A stretch of DNA of 64,000 nt from contig NZ_CP046176.1 in the NCBI RefSeq assembly GCF_013009555.1, positions 2,449,501 to 2,513,500 on the forward strand, in the 5' to 3' direction. Source of the DNA: Phocaeicola dorei (GTDB taxonomy: Bacteria; Bacteroidota; Bacteroidia; Bacteroidales; Bacteroidaceae). Positions 16,701 through 25,369 of this stretch are shown here, in pieces. How positions within the stretch are numbered: the first letter of the stretch is position 1; the number at the start of each line of letters is the position of its first letter. The notes beneath the pieces were generated by a model. It was not told where the DNA came from. It saw only the letters and a list, made by a program, of their open reading frames with translations, and did no database searches. Position numbers and translations under genes: made by a program.

Positions 16701-17789
16701 ATGTATCAAATTATTCAACCTACACCCGATGACTTTGATGAATTGACCTGTTTATGGGAAGCTTCGGTGCGTGCTACTCATCATTTCATACCTGAAGCAT
16801 ATATTCAGAAGTTAAAACCACTGGTATGGAGTGTTTATCTTCATAGTATGCCGCTTTACATGATTCGTGACAATGCTGGTATAGAAGGATTCATGGGCAT
16901 TAATGGAACTATGCTTGAAATGCTCTTTGTTCACCCGCGTGCCATAGGTACGGGAATAGGAAAACAATTGATGCGTTATGCTTTGGAACATTGCCATGTA
17001 CGTTATGTCGATGTAAACGAACAGAATAAGAAAGCGTCCGGCTTTTATAGCCATTTTGGATTTCGGGTTATTGGCAGGGATGCAAAAGACGCATCGGGCG
17101 AACCCTATCCTATTTTACATTTAAAACTGGGAGGTATCATGAAAATTGAAAATTGGGGATTAGTTCCCTACTCTGAGGCTTGGGAGCGGCAGACGGAATT
17201 ATTTAATGCCGTGGTGGAAGCTAAACAAGTGGGAAAAACGTATGAAAATAGAATTATCTTTGTAGAACATTCGCATGTCTATACATTAGGCAAGAGTGGA
17301 AAGGAGACGAATATGTTGTTGGGGGAGGCGCAATTGAAAATGATTGGTGCCACCCTTTATCATATTGATCGAGGAGGGGATATTACTTATCATGGTCCCG
17401 GACAATTGGTTTGTTATCCTATCTTGAATTTGGAGGATTATCATTTGGGGTTGAAGGAATATATTCATGTGTTGGAAGAAGCGGTGATCAGGGTCTGCGC
17501 ATCTTATGGCATCGAGGCTGGGCGAGTGAAGGGAGCAACCGGAGTATGGCTGGCAACGGGAACTCCGCAGGAACGGAAAATCTGTGCAATAGGAGTGAGA
17601 AGCAGTCATTTTGTGACAATGCATGGATTGGCGCTGAATGTAAATACGGATTTGCGTTATTTCAGTTATATCCATCCTTGTGGATTCATGGATAAAGGGG
17701 TTACTTCATTACAGAAAGAATTGGGGTGTGAAGTGCCTATGGAAGAAGTGGCAGGACGTGTGCAGAACGAATTATCTGAACTTTTGTAA
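16701..17789 (+). CDS. lipB: GNAT acetyltransferase fused to octanoyltransferase LipB
   Basis: A 362-residue fusion. Residues 1-146 are a GNAT acetyltransferase (FVHPRAIGTGIGKQLM, acetyl-CoA loop, about 77-91). Residues 147-362 are complete LipB, which moves octanoyl from acyl-carrier protein to lipoyl domains in lipoate synthesis: RGGDITYHGPGQL at 224-236, catalytic Lys293 (KICAIGVR) and Cys327 (HPCGF). I start at ATG 16701; a longer frame would begin inside the promoter, where ACCTTTGC occurs at 16681-16688. An internal ATG at 17139, preceded by GGGAGG, could also give free LipB. There is no stop between the domains. Confidence 0.9.
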   Translation: MYQIIQPTPDDFDELTCLWEASVRATHHFIPEAYIQKLKPLVWSVYLHSMPLYMIRDNAGIEGFMGINGTMLEMLFVHPRAIGTGIGKQLMRYALEHCHVRYVDVNEQNKKASGFYSHFGFRVIGRDAKDASGEPYPILHLKLGGIMKIENWGLVPYSEAWERQTELFNAVVEAKQVGKTYENRIIFVEHSHVYTLGKSGKETNMLLGEAQLKMIGATLYHIDRGGDITYHGPGQLVCYPILNLEDYHLGLKEYIHVLEEAVIRVCASYGIEAGRVKGATGVWLATGTPQERKICAIGVRSSHFVTMHGLALNVNTDLRYFSYIHPCGFMDKGVTSLQKELGCEVPMEEVAGRVQNELSELL

Positions 17790-17871
17790 ATAGGATATGT
17801 AAATAATACCGTATGTGTACCCTTATACATACGGGGTGTGAGTGTATCAAAAGTCCGATCGTGCTATCATG

Positions 17872-17910
17872 TCGTCAGCTGTAGGGGCAGGGTTTGTCTG
17901 CCCAAATGCA
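17872..17910. repeat. Small palindromic element (GGGCAG...CTGCCC)
   Basis: GTAGGGGCAGGGTTTGTCTG followed by CCCAAA forms a hairpin with GGGCAG/CTGCCC arms. Similar GGGCAG-TTTGT-CTGCCC palindromes are dispersed in many bacterial genomes as I recall. It lies in the 198-nt gap between convergent lipB and acyl-CoA ligase genes; an imperfect CCGTATGT...ACATACGG hairpin at about 17811-17836 precedes it. Confidence 0.4.
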
Positions 17911-17987
17911 TAAGCAAACCATTTTAGGGTGAACCTAGCTCCTACTAGCAAAATGATACGCCATTTTACTTTTGATACATCCTTGAT

Positions 17988-19652
17988 TTATTCTTTTATA
18001 TCTTGGTACAAGAAGCGCTTGATACTTTTCTTGGCTGTTTTTTCAAATTCCTCAGGATATAGCTTGAAGCGGGCTATTTGGGAAAATGCCGGTAATTGTT
18101 TGTTCAGTTCAAGGCGATTTTCTTCCATTACTCGTACAAGGTCTGATTGGTTCAAGCCGTGAGCAAAAGCATCATCGGAATCCGGATAGATTAGGCCCAC
18201 CAGTTTATCTTGTTGCAGAATAATCAGTGACTCTGATACGTATGGCATATTGTTTAGCTTGGACTCTATTTCTTCCGGATAAATGTTTTGTCCGGAAGAA
18301 GTGAGTAACAGGTTTTTGCAACGTCCTTTGATGAAAACATTTCCGTCTTCATCTATTGTCGCCATATCACCTGTATGCAACCATCCTTCAGTGTCAATGA
18401 CTTGCCGTGTCGCTTCCTCGTTCTTATAATAGCCCAACATCAGGTTGGCTCCACGGCATACCAGTTCACCCGCAATGGCTGATGGGTTGGGAGACAGTAC
18501 TTTGGCTTCCATACGTGCGGCAACTTTTCCGCAAGATGCCAATTTCAGTTCTGTCCAATGACTATGGCAGATGATGGGACCACATTCAGTCATTCCGTAT
18601 GCAATGGTGTATGGGAAATCTATCATTTTTAGAAAGGCTTCTACTTCGGCATTGAAAGGAGCACCTCCGATGATGATTTCGATGAAATTTCCGCCGAAAA
18701 CCTCCATCGCCTTCTGCTTGATAAGTTCTTTTATCTTATCACTGATGATGGGAACATGTAATAGCAGTTTACCTAATTTGTTGTCTACTTTGGGAAGAAT
18801 ATTTTTCTTGAATATTTTTTCCACAATCAGTGGTACGCAGGCTATAACGCGCGGGCGGATTTCCGCAAATGATTCGGCTATGATTTTGGGTGATGGCATA
18901 CGGGTAAGAAACCATAGATGGGCGCCTGCTGTGAAACCGTAAAGAAAATCGAAAGTCATGCCGAATACGTGCCCCAAAGGTAACATGGATACGACGCTGT
19001 CACCTGCTTTCAGACCTATTTTTTCTTTACAGTAGAGTACGTTGGAGAGTATGCTGCGATAGGGCAGCATCACGCCTTTGGAATATCCGGTAGTACCTGA
19101 AGTGTAATTAATGATGGCTAGGTCTTCTGATTTTTCTTTTTCATAAGAAATATCATCAGGACGGAATCGGCAGGGGAATTTGTGTCCGAATATCTCATTC
19201 AGATGGTCGCGGGCATAAGCTAGTTTTTCCGAACGGGATACGGGTACGCCAAAATCTTTCAATTCTATGATACCTTCCAAATGAGGCATAGCTGCTTCAT
19301 TCAAGTTCTCCCATATCTGATCGCCTACGAACAACAGGCGGGATTCAGAGTGGTTTACAATATTGTGTACCTGGTCGGCTTTGAATTCATGTAGAATAGG
19401 TACAACTACGGCACCATAGGTGATGACGGCAAGGTAAGTTACTGTCCAATGAGCGCTATTACGCCCGCAAATGGCTATTTTATCTCCCTTTTCAATGCCG
19501 GCATTTTCCAGCAAGATATGTATTTTCTCTATTTTACGGGCCACATCTCTGTATTGCAATGTGATGCCTTTATAGTCTGTAAGAGCGTTTAAATACCAAT
19601 TTGTTTTTATACTTTGCTCGATAAGAGCAATAAAACTCTGTTCTAGTTCCAT
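17988..19652 (-). CDS. Long-chain acyl-CoA synthetase (AMP-forming)
   Basis: The 554-residue protein belongs to the ANL adenylating family. The phosphate loop YTSGTTGYSKG is at 183-193, the A5-type YGMTECGP near 358, the YYKNEEATRQVID and HTGDMATIDEDG blocks near 415-440, and the hinge KGRCKNLLLTSSGQNIYPEEIE after that. It should activate fatty acids with ATP and CoA at the inner membrane face. The length is slightly short of FadD15-type enzymes (about 600). It is a single-gene unit with a TACTTTTG -7 box on the minus strand at 19687-19694, 35 nt from the ATG. Confidence 0.9.
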   Translation of the reverse strand: MELEQSFIALIEQSIKTNWYLNALTDYKGITLQYRDVARKIEKIHILLENAGIEKGDKIAICGRNSAHWTVTYLAVITYGAVVVPILHEFKADQVHNIVNHSESRLLFVGDQIWENLNEAAMPHLEGIIELKDFGVPVSRSEKLAYARDHLNEIFGHKFPCRFRPDDISYEKEKSEDLAIINYTSGTTGYSKGVMLPYRSILSNVLYCKEKIGLKAGDSVVSMLPLGHVFGMTFDFLYGFTAGAHLWFLTRMPSPKIIAESFAEIRPRVIACVPLIVEKIFKKNILPKVDNKLGKLLLHVPIISDKIKELIKQKAMEVFGGNFIEIIIGGAPFNAEVEAFLKMIDFPYTIAYGMTECGPIICHSHWTELKLASCGKVAARMEAKVLSPNPSAIAGELVCRGANLMLGYYKNEEATRQVIDTEGWLHTGDMATIDEDGNVFIKGRCKNLLLTSSGQNIYPEEIESKLNNMPYVSESLIILQQDKLVGLIYPDSDDAFAHGLNQSDLVRVMEENRLELNKQLPAFSQIARFKLYPEEFEKTAKKSIKRFLYQDIKE

Positions 19653-19686
19653 GATAACTTTTGCACATTTATAGGCTGAGTGTGCG

Positions 19687-19694
19687 CAAAAGTA
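19687..19694 (-). promoter_or_regulatory. -7 promoter box of the acyl-CoA ligase gene
   Basis: The minus strand reads TACTTTTG, a full match to the Bacteroides TAnnTTTG box, 35 nt upstream of the ATG at 19652. Confidence 0.55.
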
Positions 19695-19870
19695 GTAAAA
19701 TGAGGTAAGGGGGATGGGAAATGAAACAGTTTTTTACATTAATTTAACGTCCTGAAAATGTAGATCCTTTCATCCCTTTACTTTAAAATGCTAGTTTATA
19801 ATCGTTTGCCAATTGTTGACGTGTCCTATGAAGGAGTATAGTTGCTATAATTGCCAGAATAAGAGTTTAC

Positions 19871-19919
19871 CTTGCCCGATACCATGATATACTCTTTGTT
19901 TCAATGATAGTCGGGCAAG
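19871..19919. repeat. Inverted repeat downstream of ndh
   Basis: CTTGCCCGA at 19871-19879 pairs with TCGGGCAAG at 19911-19919 around a 31-nt spacer. It lies in the 313-nt gap between the ndh stop and the acyl-CoA ligase start. With no T-run it is a poor terminator and could be a processing hairpin. Besides the promoter box, nothing else is seen in the gap. Confidence 0.4.
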
Positions 19920-19965
19920 TTCGAAAATTGTTTCTATAATTATGGGATTTCTCGATAAAGAAGCT

Positions 19966-21285
19966 TTATTTATCGTTGCTTTTATTTTCTGTCTCTTCTT
20001 TAGAAGGCTGTGGTTTGATGATAAGTCGCAGGGATGGGTCGTAGGTGAAATAACTCCACATCCAATCTATAAAAATAAATAAACGGTTTTTTACCCCCAC
20101 TATGCTCATCAAGTGTATAAATAGCCATACTGCCCATGCGGGAAATCCACTGAAACGTATCTTTTGCAATTCTACCACTGCATTATTTCTCCCGATGGTT
20201 GCCATAGACCCTTTATTATAATATTTAAAAGGGATGAGCGGCTGGCCCTTTTCGATATTTCTCAGATTCTTTATTAAGTTCATGGCTTGCTGTATGGCAG
20301 GCTGTACAACTTGCGGATGTCCTTTAGGATACTCTTCTGAAATCATTAGTGCGGTGTCACCTATAGCAAATATATTTTTAAAGTCTTGTATCTGATTGTG
20401 TTCATTCACTCTCAAACGGTTGCCTGGACCATAGCATTCGGCAGGAAGGCCTGCTAGACTGTTTGCTTTTACGCCTGCTACCCAGTAAACGTTGGCTGAT
20501 TCTATAAAATTCCCGTCATCCAGTACTAACATATTATTCTCGTAATTTTTTACTTGTTGGTTCAATAATATTTCTACTCCCAAATGAGTGAGGTATTTTT
20601 TTACTTCTTCGGAAGATTGGGGGGAGAAGGCGGAAAGCAAGCGTGGACCACCATCTATTAATATGATTCTCATCGTACTGGTGTCTAGATCGGGATAATC
20701 GTGCGGAAGGATGAATTTACGCATTTCGGCTAGTGCCCCTGCCAGTTCAATACCAGTTGCTCCTGCGCCGACTATAATGAAGGTCATCAGTTGCTCCCGC
20801 TTTTTGGAGTCATTAGTGTTCAATGCTTTTTCAAAGCTTTCAAGTACTTGGTTACGATTATGCAAGGCTTCTGCTGTGGTCTTGAGGGACATGGTGCGTT
20901 TAGCTATTTCGTTGTTGCCGAAATAATTGGTATAGCATCCGGTAGATATAATCAGATAGTCGTAGCTTAGACTGCCGATGGAAGTGGTGACTTGTTGTTC
21001 TTCAGGATGTACTTGTTGTACTTCACATATGCGGATATGAAAGTCTTTGTATCCTTTGAATATCTTGCGGAATGGGAATGAAATAGCACTGGGTTCGATG
21101 CCTGATGTGGCTACTTGGTAAAGTAACGGCTGGAAAAGATGGTAGTTGTTTTTATCCAATAACACAACTTGGTAGTGTTGTCTTTTCAGTTTGCGTGCAA
21201 TCTTTAACCCGCCAAATCCTCCTCCGACAATGACTATTCTTTTTTTATTTCCTTTGTCGGGAATGTTGGTTATCTGTTCAGTCAT
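19966..21285 (-). CDS. ndh: Type II NADH dehydrogenase (NDH-2)
   Basis: A 439-residue flavoprotein that passes electrons from NADH to quinone without pumping protons. The FAD Rossmann motif IVIVGGGFGG is at 17-26. A second dinucleotide motif, IIVGAGATGIELAGALAE, lies near 168-186, and the FAD-binding FAIGDTALM near 300. A hydrophobic tail (about 375-410, WAVWLFIHLMSIVGV and nearby) would anchor it to the inner membrane. It is a single-gene unit. A perfect inverted repeat, TATTTGTTATT/AATAACAAATA, sits just upstream of the ATG and may act on its expression. Confidence 0.9.
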   Translation of the reverse strand: MTEQITNIPDKGNKKRIVIVGGGFGGLKIARKLKRQHYQVVLLDKNNYHLFQPLLYQVATSGIEPSAISFPFRKIFKGYKDFHIRICEVQQVHPEEQQVTTSIGSLSYDYLIISTGCYTNYFGNNEIAKRTMSLKTTAEALHNRNQVLESFEKALNTNDSKKREQLMTFIIVGAGATGIELAGALAEMRKFILPHDYPDLDTSTMRIILIDGGPRLLSAFSPQSSEEVKKYLTHLGVEILLNQQVKNYENNMLVLDDGNFIESANVYWVAGVKANSLAGLPAECYGPGNRLRVNEHNQIQDFKNIFAIGDTALMISEEYPKGHPQVVQPAIQQAMNLIKNLRNIEKGQPLIPFKYYNKGSMATIGRNNAVVELQKIRFSGFPAWAVWLFIHLMSIVGVKNRLFIFIDWMWSYFTYDPSLRLIIKPQPSKEETENKSNDK

Positions 21286-21290
21286 AATGG

Positions 21291-21322
21291 TATTTGTTAT
21301 TTTATGTATATAATAACAAATA
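21291..21322. promoter_or_regulatory. Palindrome abutting the ndh start codon
   Basis: TATTTGTTATT (21291-21301) and AATAACAAATA (21312-21322) are perfect inverted arms of 11 bp with a 10-bp spacer, ending 5 nt before the ndh ATG. It could be an operator, or an mRNA hairpin covering the initiation site. Confidence 0.5.
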
Positions 21323-21352
21323 ACCGGGGTGAAATGTTTAGTGTCATAGCTA

Positions 21353-21835
21353 TTAGAAATTAAAAATTCCGGGGGATAATGTAGGATTGATATAACTTAC
21401 GTCTCGTGTTTGCACTAGCCTGCCATTCAGAGTGTAGAATAATTGTTTGGTGGCCGACGAATTGTTTAGGTTAACAGTAATTACGTACAGAGTGGTTCGT
21501 TTAGGAAATTCTATGAGATTTACATTGGTGGCAGTCCACATGGCGTATGGACTCAATGTAAAATCATTATATACATTAGGTGCCAGTTGATCTGTAGTTT
21601 GTAAATTGGTATTAGTCATCACCCATTGGGCATTACCGTTCATCCATACTTTTTTTTCAAAACCATTTTGAGTAAAAGAGGCTACATAATAATTCCCTTG
21701 TTGGCTCCAACTTACGTTCATGGCATGCGGATATATCTTTTTCAGTGCTATATGAAATGTAGTGGGAGAGGTAGCAGACAAGGTGGTGATCAGTACCCAT
21801 AATATCACACATATAGAATAGTATCTTTTCTTCAT
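21353..21835 (-). CDS. Exported PepSY-like small protein
   Basis: About 160 residues. The signal peptide MKKRYYSICVILWVLITTLS is followed by ATSPTTFHIALKKIYPHAMNVSWSQQGNYYVASF, the pattern of PepSY-like (DUF2874-type) periplasmic proteins in Bacteroides: a helix with a conserved Trp, then strands. The C-terminus is beta-rich and ends ...LSPGIFNF. I choose the ATG at 21835; one at 21841 would add two residues. Role unknown, probably periplasmic binding or inhibition. Confidence 0.6.
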   Translation of the reverse strand: MKKRYYSICVILWVLITTLSATSPTTFHIALKKIYPHAMNVSWSQQGNYYVASFTQNGFEKKVWMNGNAQWVMTNTNLQTTDQLAPNVYNDFTLSPYAMWTATNVNLIEFPKRTTLYVITVNLNNSSATKQLFYTLNGRLVQTRDVSYINPTLSPGIFNF

Positions 21836-22083
21836 GGTCATTTAAATGTTTTGATGAGGTTGATAAAACAGCTTGGTTATACTTTTTGTTCGCTGGTATA
21901 AAATCTGATTTTGTGGACTTTTTCCACACTTTTGTAGTGTTGTCAACAGGTATCTACACTTCTAAAAATGGATATGTAAATATGTATATGCTTGATTTTT
22001 AATGAAGTATTGAGAAACGCAGATTTATGGCACGTTTCTTGTTTTATTGCTATCGGTAAAAATGAATAAAAAACAAAGTAATT

Positions 22084-22398
22084 ATGAAAAAGGTATTAGT
22101 AACATTGGTATTAGTAATGACTTTAGGCGTGTCTGTTTCTTTTGCTCAAGCGGCTCCGGTAGAGGTTCCGGTAGTGGAAAAGCCTCAACAATCTAAGAAA
22201 TTGGTTTTTTCAGAAATCTATATGAATGATTTGCCGGAAGCTGTGATGGACAGGCTTGCACTGGAAGGTGCTATGATAAAGCAGGCTTTTATGACCTATG
22301 GCATTGATGGAAGCCGTATTTATAAAATTAATGTGTTAACAAGTGATGCTCATGAACAGACATTGTTCTTAGGTGAAGATGGTAAAATTTTGAAATAG
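22084..22398 (+). CDS. Small exported protein (104 aa)
   Basis: It has a clear signal peptide (MKKVLVTLVLVMTLGVSVSFAQA, cleavage near Ala22-Gln or Ala24), then a short linker of Pro, Val and Glu and an alpha/beta domain of about 65 residues. That domain resembles the small PepSY-like exported proteins of Bacteroides (LPEAVMDRLALEGAMIKQAF, then a beta hairpin). It should be periplasmic. Function unknown. A strong terminator follows at 22433. Confidence 0.65.
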   Translation: MKKVLVTLVLVMTLGVSVSFAQAAPVEVPVVEKPQQSKKLVFSEIYMNDLPEAVMDRLALEGAMIKQAFMTYGIDGSRIYKINVLTSDAHEQTLFLGEDGKILK

Positions 22399-22432
22399 TT
22401 AGTATATTTATAATAGTGCTTTTACATGAATT

Positions 22433-22462
22433 CCCGGCTTGTGATAAGTCGGGATTTTTTTT
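22433..22462 (+). terminator. Intrinsic terminator with GTGAT loop
   Basis: CCCGGCTT-GTGAT-AAGTCGGG followed by ATTTTTTTT. The same core recurs at 23395, 26114 and 27327. Confidence 0.85.
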
Positions 22463-22509
22463 AGTTAAATTGTTTCTTGACGATATTCGAAAAATAATTA
22501 AGAAATCTC

Positions 22510-22540
22510 TTGTACATAATAATTGTAGATTTTATCTTTG
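22510..22540 (+). promoter_or_regulatory. Bacteroides-type promoter
   Basis: TTG at 22510-22512, a 20-nt spacer and TATCTTTG at 22533-22540. It fixes the start of the next gene at ATG 22568, because the earlier in-frame start at 22538 lies inside the -7 box. Confidence 0.7.
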
Positions 22541-22567
22541 CCACTCGAATTTAAAAAAGATGATACC

Positions 22568-22777
22568 ATGGAAACTTATGATATATATTTTAAAGAAGGT
22601 ACTGATTTTGCTAATAAAGGATTTTCATTGAAGGATAAGGCTAAGGCTATTAGAATGGCTGAAGATATGTTGGCTGAACGCAAAGGATATGTGAAGGATT
22701 TTGTTGGAGGAACTATTTCCGTAATGTGTAAAGAAACGAAAGAGGAAGTTTGGTCCAAGCCGATAGAGGAGGTTTAA
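22568..22777 (+). CDS. Small cytoplasmic protein (69 aa)
   Basis: A 69-residue protein, METYDIYFKEGTDFANKGFS and onward, with a long amphipathic helix (DKAKAIRMAEDMLAERKGYV) and a C-terminal beta hairpin (GGTISVMCKETKEEVWS). It has no signal peptide. The start is placed at 22568 from the promoter position. No family recognised; short conserved proteins of this shape are common in Bacteroides. Confidence 0.65.
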   Translation: METYDIYFKEGTDFANKGFSLKDKAKAIRMAEDMLAERKGYVKDFVGGTISVMCKETKEEVWSKPIEEV

Positions 22778-23595
22778 GACAACTTTTACACCTCTTTTTG
22801 CCTAGTCAATCACAGAGTTGTCAAATACAACCCTTGATTATATTTATGGTGAGTTCGTTATTGGCGGACATAAATATTTCTTTCTCTTCTAGGAATTTCC
22901 GGTATATTTCTCCCTTCATGCTTTTTGCCGGGCTGATATGGATAATGTCAGGTTTCATCCGATTGAGCGATGATTCTTTTTTATAAGATGCTTCAGTATA
23001 ATTTTTCTTTCCATTCTGTACATTTTTGACATATAGTTGTTATTCATTAGCTGAATACATCGTAAACTCACCAATGAAGTCTTCTGTATAAACAGAGGTT
23101 AGTTACATAAATTTATAGTGATTTTTTGTCTATAATATATTTGCCATTGAAGTCTTGTTAGATTCCTTTGGTTCTTCTCTGTTTCCGGTGATTGAGTAGC
23201 AGATCCATTGAATGTTTTTCCCTTTGTCCTTTGTGTAATATGGAAAACATAAAAGGAAAAAGAATTTATGTTGTTTGAACAATTAAGTTAGAACGTGTGT
23301 TTATGTAACTATTGTGATTATTGTTGTGCCGATGGTGTACAGGCATTGATACAACAATGATTTTTCATAAAAACTTTAAATTTATAAATTTAGGTAGCCC
23401 TGACTTGTGATAAGTCGGGGCTATTTGCTTATTATGTGCTATTAAACTTGGTCAACTATTGGTTAACAATTTTACGCAACAGTAACTCTTTGATGCAAAA
23501 GTGATAAATAAAATTTTTTGTTCACATGAAAAAAACTTTCTCAAAAGCTTTGTAGTATTGATTTTCTATGTATCTTTGCATTGTTATTATTTCGC
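22778..23595. other. Intergenic region without a recognisable gene
   Basis: This stretch is AT-rich. I find no coding frame with a credible start and composition. A hairpin TAGCCCTGACTT-GTGAT-AAGTCGGGGCTA (23395-23423) near the right end belongs to the GTGAT-loop terminator family. It has no long T-run, and no gene ends just before it, so it may close a short untranslated transcript. Confidence 0.5.
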
Positions 23596-23669
23596 GGGGT
23601 ATTAGCTCATCTGGCTAGAGCGTTAGACTGGCAGTCTAAAGGTGGCGAGTTCGAGTCTCGCATGCTCCA
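23596..23669 (+). tRNA. tRNA-Ala (anticodon GGC)
   Basis: Cloverleaf: acceptor GGGGTAT/ATGCTCC with G-U pairs, D-arm AGCTCATCTGGCTAGAGC, anticodon stem TTAGA/TCTAA with loop CTGGCAG (anticodon GGC), T-arm GCGAG-TTCGAGT-CTCGC and discriminator A. The 3' CCA is not encoded. The segment from the anticodon stem to the 3' end is repeated at 39980-40023, showing that an element has integrated here. A hairpin with AAACC.CTCTG/CAGAG.GGTTT arms follows as a terminator (23675-23699). Confidence 0.93.
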
Positions 23670-23670
23670 C
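23627..23670 (+). repeat. attL: 44-bp direct repeat in tRNA-Ala
   Basis: ACTGGCAGTCTAAAGGTGGC and onward to GCTCCAC is identical to 39980-40023. It spans the anticodon loop to the 3' end of the tRNA, a typical attachment core for tyrosine integrases. Confidence 0.9.
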
Positions 23671-23802
23671 ATTACAAACCTCTCTGTTTCAGAGGGGTTT
23701 GTGTTTTCTTAAGCTTCTCCAGCTTTCGTTTTTGGATAAAAAAAAGACAGTTTGTGCCACTTTTGGCAAAAAGAACTTGTCTAAAACGAATCCAGAACAA
23801 TT

Positions 23803-24969
23803 ATGACAACTCTTAAAGCCGCCGTTGTTCCGGCCAAGGTGCTGAAAAACGGCAAACACAGAATTCGTATCGCAATTGGTCATAAACAGGAAACAAGATA
23901 CATCGTTACCCGATTTGAAATAGATAATACTGCTAATTTTAAAGGAGGGCAGGTGGTAGGTGTTCCTGATGCCGCACATGTCAATGCTAAATTACGTGGA
24001 ATACTTAATTCATATCAGGATGCCCTGGATAAGATAAATACATCATCCTATACTTGTACCCAACTTGTCGAATACTTGTCCTCGGTAAAGCAGGGAGCCA
24101 TCTCTTATAGTGTCGCTTCGGCTGACTATATGCAGAATTTGATTAAAGAGGGGAGAAGGACCTTATATCAAAGGGCGAGTGATTACTTCATTGAGTTTGT
24201 CAAATATGATATAATGCTTGATGGAATTACTCCCCGGACCATAAAGGACTTTGATATTTATCTAAAGAATGTCCGAAGGCTGGCTCCTGTTACTTGTGGT
24301 ATGCACATGGCACATTTGAAGGCAATAATCAATCAAGCAATAAGGGATAAGAAGGTATCATATGACACGCATCCTTTTGAATATTATGAAAGACCAGCAG
24401 GAATGCCCAAAGAGCGTGATATCTCGGTAGCTGACGTAAAGAAGATAAGGGATGCGGAGATAAAAAAGAAGTCTCAGCGTGTTGCCAGGGATGTGTTCAT
24501 GCTTTCGTATTATCTAGGAGGTATCAATCTGATGGACTTGATGCAATACAATTTCAAAGATGCGAAAATTATGGAATATGTACGTGAAAAATCCAAAAAC
24601 ACAAAGAAAGGTGATATGAAGATCAGCTTCACTATTCCTGAGGAAGCAAAACCGATTATCAAAAGATGGATGGGGCGTAATGGAAAGCTTGATTTTGGTT
24701 ATAAATACTCTTATCCTAATTTTCGTAACTATGTAACAAAAGAAATTATAAGGTTAGGGGAGAGGCTGGAGGTAGAATCGCATGTCGTATATTATTCAGC
24801 CCGGAAATCCTTTGTCCAACATGGTTTTGAACTGGGCATACCATTGGAAACGTTGGAGTATTGTATAGGCCAAAGCATGAAATCCAATAGACCGATCTTT
24901 AATTATGTCAGAATTATGAGAAAACATGCTGATGAAGCCATAAGAAAGATTTTAGATAATCTAAAGTGA
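23803..24969 (+). CDS. int: Tyrosine recombinase (integrase) of the tRNA-Ala island
   Basis: A 388-residue site-specific recombinase. The N-terminal 90 residues resemble an arm-DNA-binding domain. Residues 100-190 are a SAM-like core-binding domain (RASDYFIEFVKYDIMLDGITPRTIKDF, broken by turns). The catalytic domain follows, with LSYYLGGINLMDL where R-I usually has Arg (here Gly-Ile), Lys in KKGDMKI, YSARKSF where HxxR is expected, and IGQSMKSN... before the final Tyr in IFNYVRI. This is the divergent Bacteroides integrase type. It lies 133 nt from the tRNA, pointing into the island. Confidence 0.85.
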   Translation: MTTLKAAVVPAKVLKNGKHRIRIAIGHKQETRYIVTRFEIDNTANFKGGQVVGVPDAAHVNAKLRGILNSYQDALDKINTSSYTCTQLVEYLSSVKQGAISYSVASADYMQNLIKEGRRTLYQRASDYFIEFVKYDIMLDGITPRTIKDFDIYLKNVRRLAPVTCGMHMAHLKAIINQAIRDKKVSYDTHPFEYYERPAGMPKERDISVADVKKIRDAEIKKKSQRVARDVFMLSYYLGGINLMDLMQYNFKDAKIMEYVREKSKNTKKGDMKISFTIPEEAKPIIKRWMGRNGKLDFGYKYSYPNFRNYVTKEIIRLGERLEVESHVVYYSARKSFVQHGFELGIPLETLEYCIGQSMKSNRPIFNYVRIMRKHADEAIRKILDNLK

Positions 24970-25170
24970 GGATTCAAGAACTAGAGCGATTGCTTCGGCA
25001 GTCGCTTCCTCTTTTTCTTTGTCTATCTCTGAGTTTAGCCGTTCTATCAAGTCCATATTTCTTGTGACAATCGTTTTTGTGCCCTCAGAGGAAGAAATTG
25101 TAAGTTCATAGTGTCCATAGCCTATAAACTTTTTAGATAGTTGATGAGCAGTTGGGGCTAATTTTGACAT
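24961..25170 (-). CDS. Small hypothetical protein with folded RNA leader (69 aa)
   Basis: Starts MSKLAPTAHQLSKKFIGYGH at ATG 25170. The N-terminal segment AHQLSKKFIGYGHYELTI looks like one I recall in short proteins of Bacteroides islands; function unknown. The C-terminus is an acidic helix. The 3' end overlaps the last codons of the convergent integrase gene by 9 nt. A strongly folded region (25219-25369) lies 49 nt upstream on the same strand, so translation or transcription may be regulated by an RNA structure. Confidence 0.6.
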   Translation of the reverse strand: MSKLAPTAHQLSKKFIGYGHYELTISSSEGTKTIVTRNMDLIERLNSEIDKEKEEATAEAIALVLESSL

Positions 25171-25218
25171 ATGCAATTGCGTTAGTCTGCGGAAAAAGAA
25201 AACGGTTCCGCTTTCCCG

Positions 25219-25369
25219 TTGCGTTACATATCTTTAATGTCGGGATACAGTGTAGCCATTAAGCATACAACACCGGGGGTCGGAACCGTATATGAAGAAG
25301 CTACGGGCATGTATGTTGTCCGTAGCTTAACGGTCGGAATCTCGACACTAAACAAAATATGTAACGCAA
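25219..25369 (-). ncRNA. Folded RNA leader or small RNA with possible pseudoknot
   Basis: Closing stem TTGCGTTACATAT (25219-25231)/ATATGTAACGCAA (25357-25369), 13 perfect pairs. Next stem TGTCGGGAT (25238-25246)/ATCTCGACA (25339-25347) with one G-T pair. Hairpin AAGCTACGG (25298-25306)/CCGTAGCTT (25320-25328), with ACCGT (25285)/ACGGT (25330) extending it. ACAACA (25267-25272) can pair with TGTTGT in the hairpin loop (25314-25319) as a pseudoknot. On the minus strand CATCTTTGC, close to a -7 box, sits at 25371-25379, so a transcript would begin about at the closing stem and run into the 69-residue gene. The strand is inferred. Confidence 0.6.
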
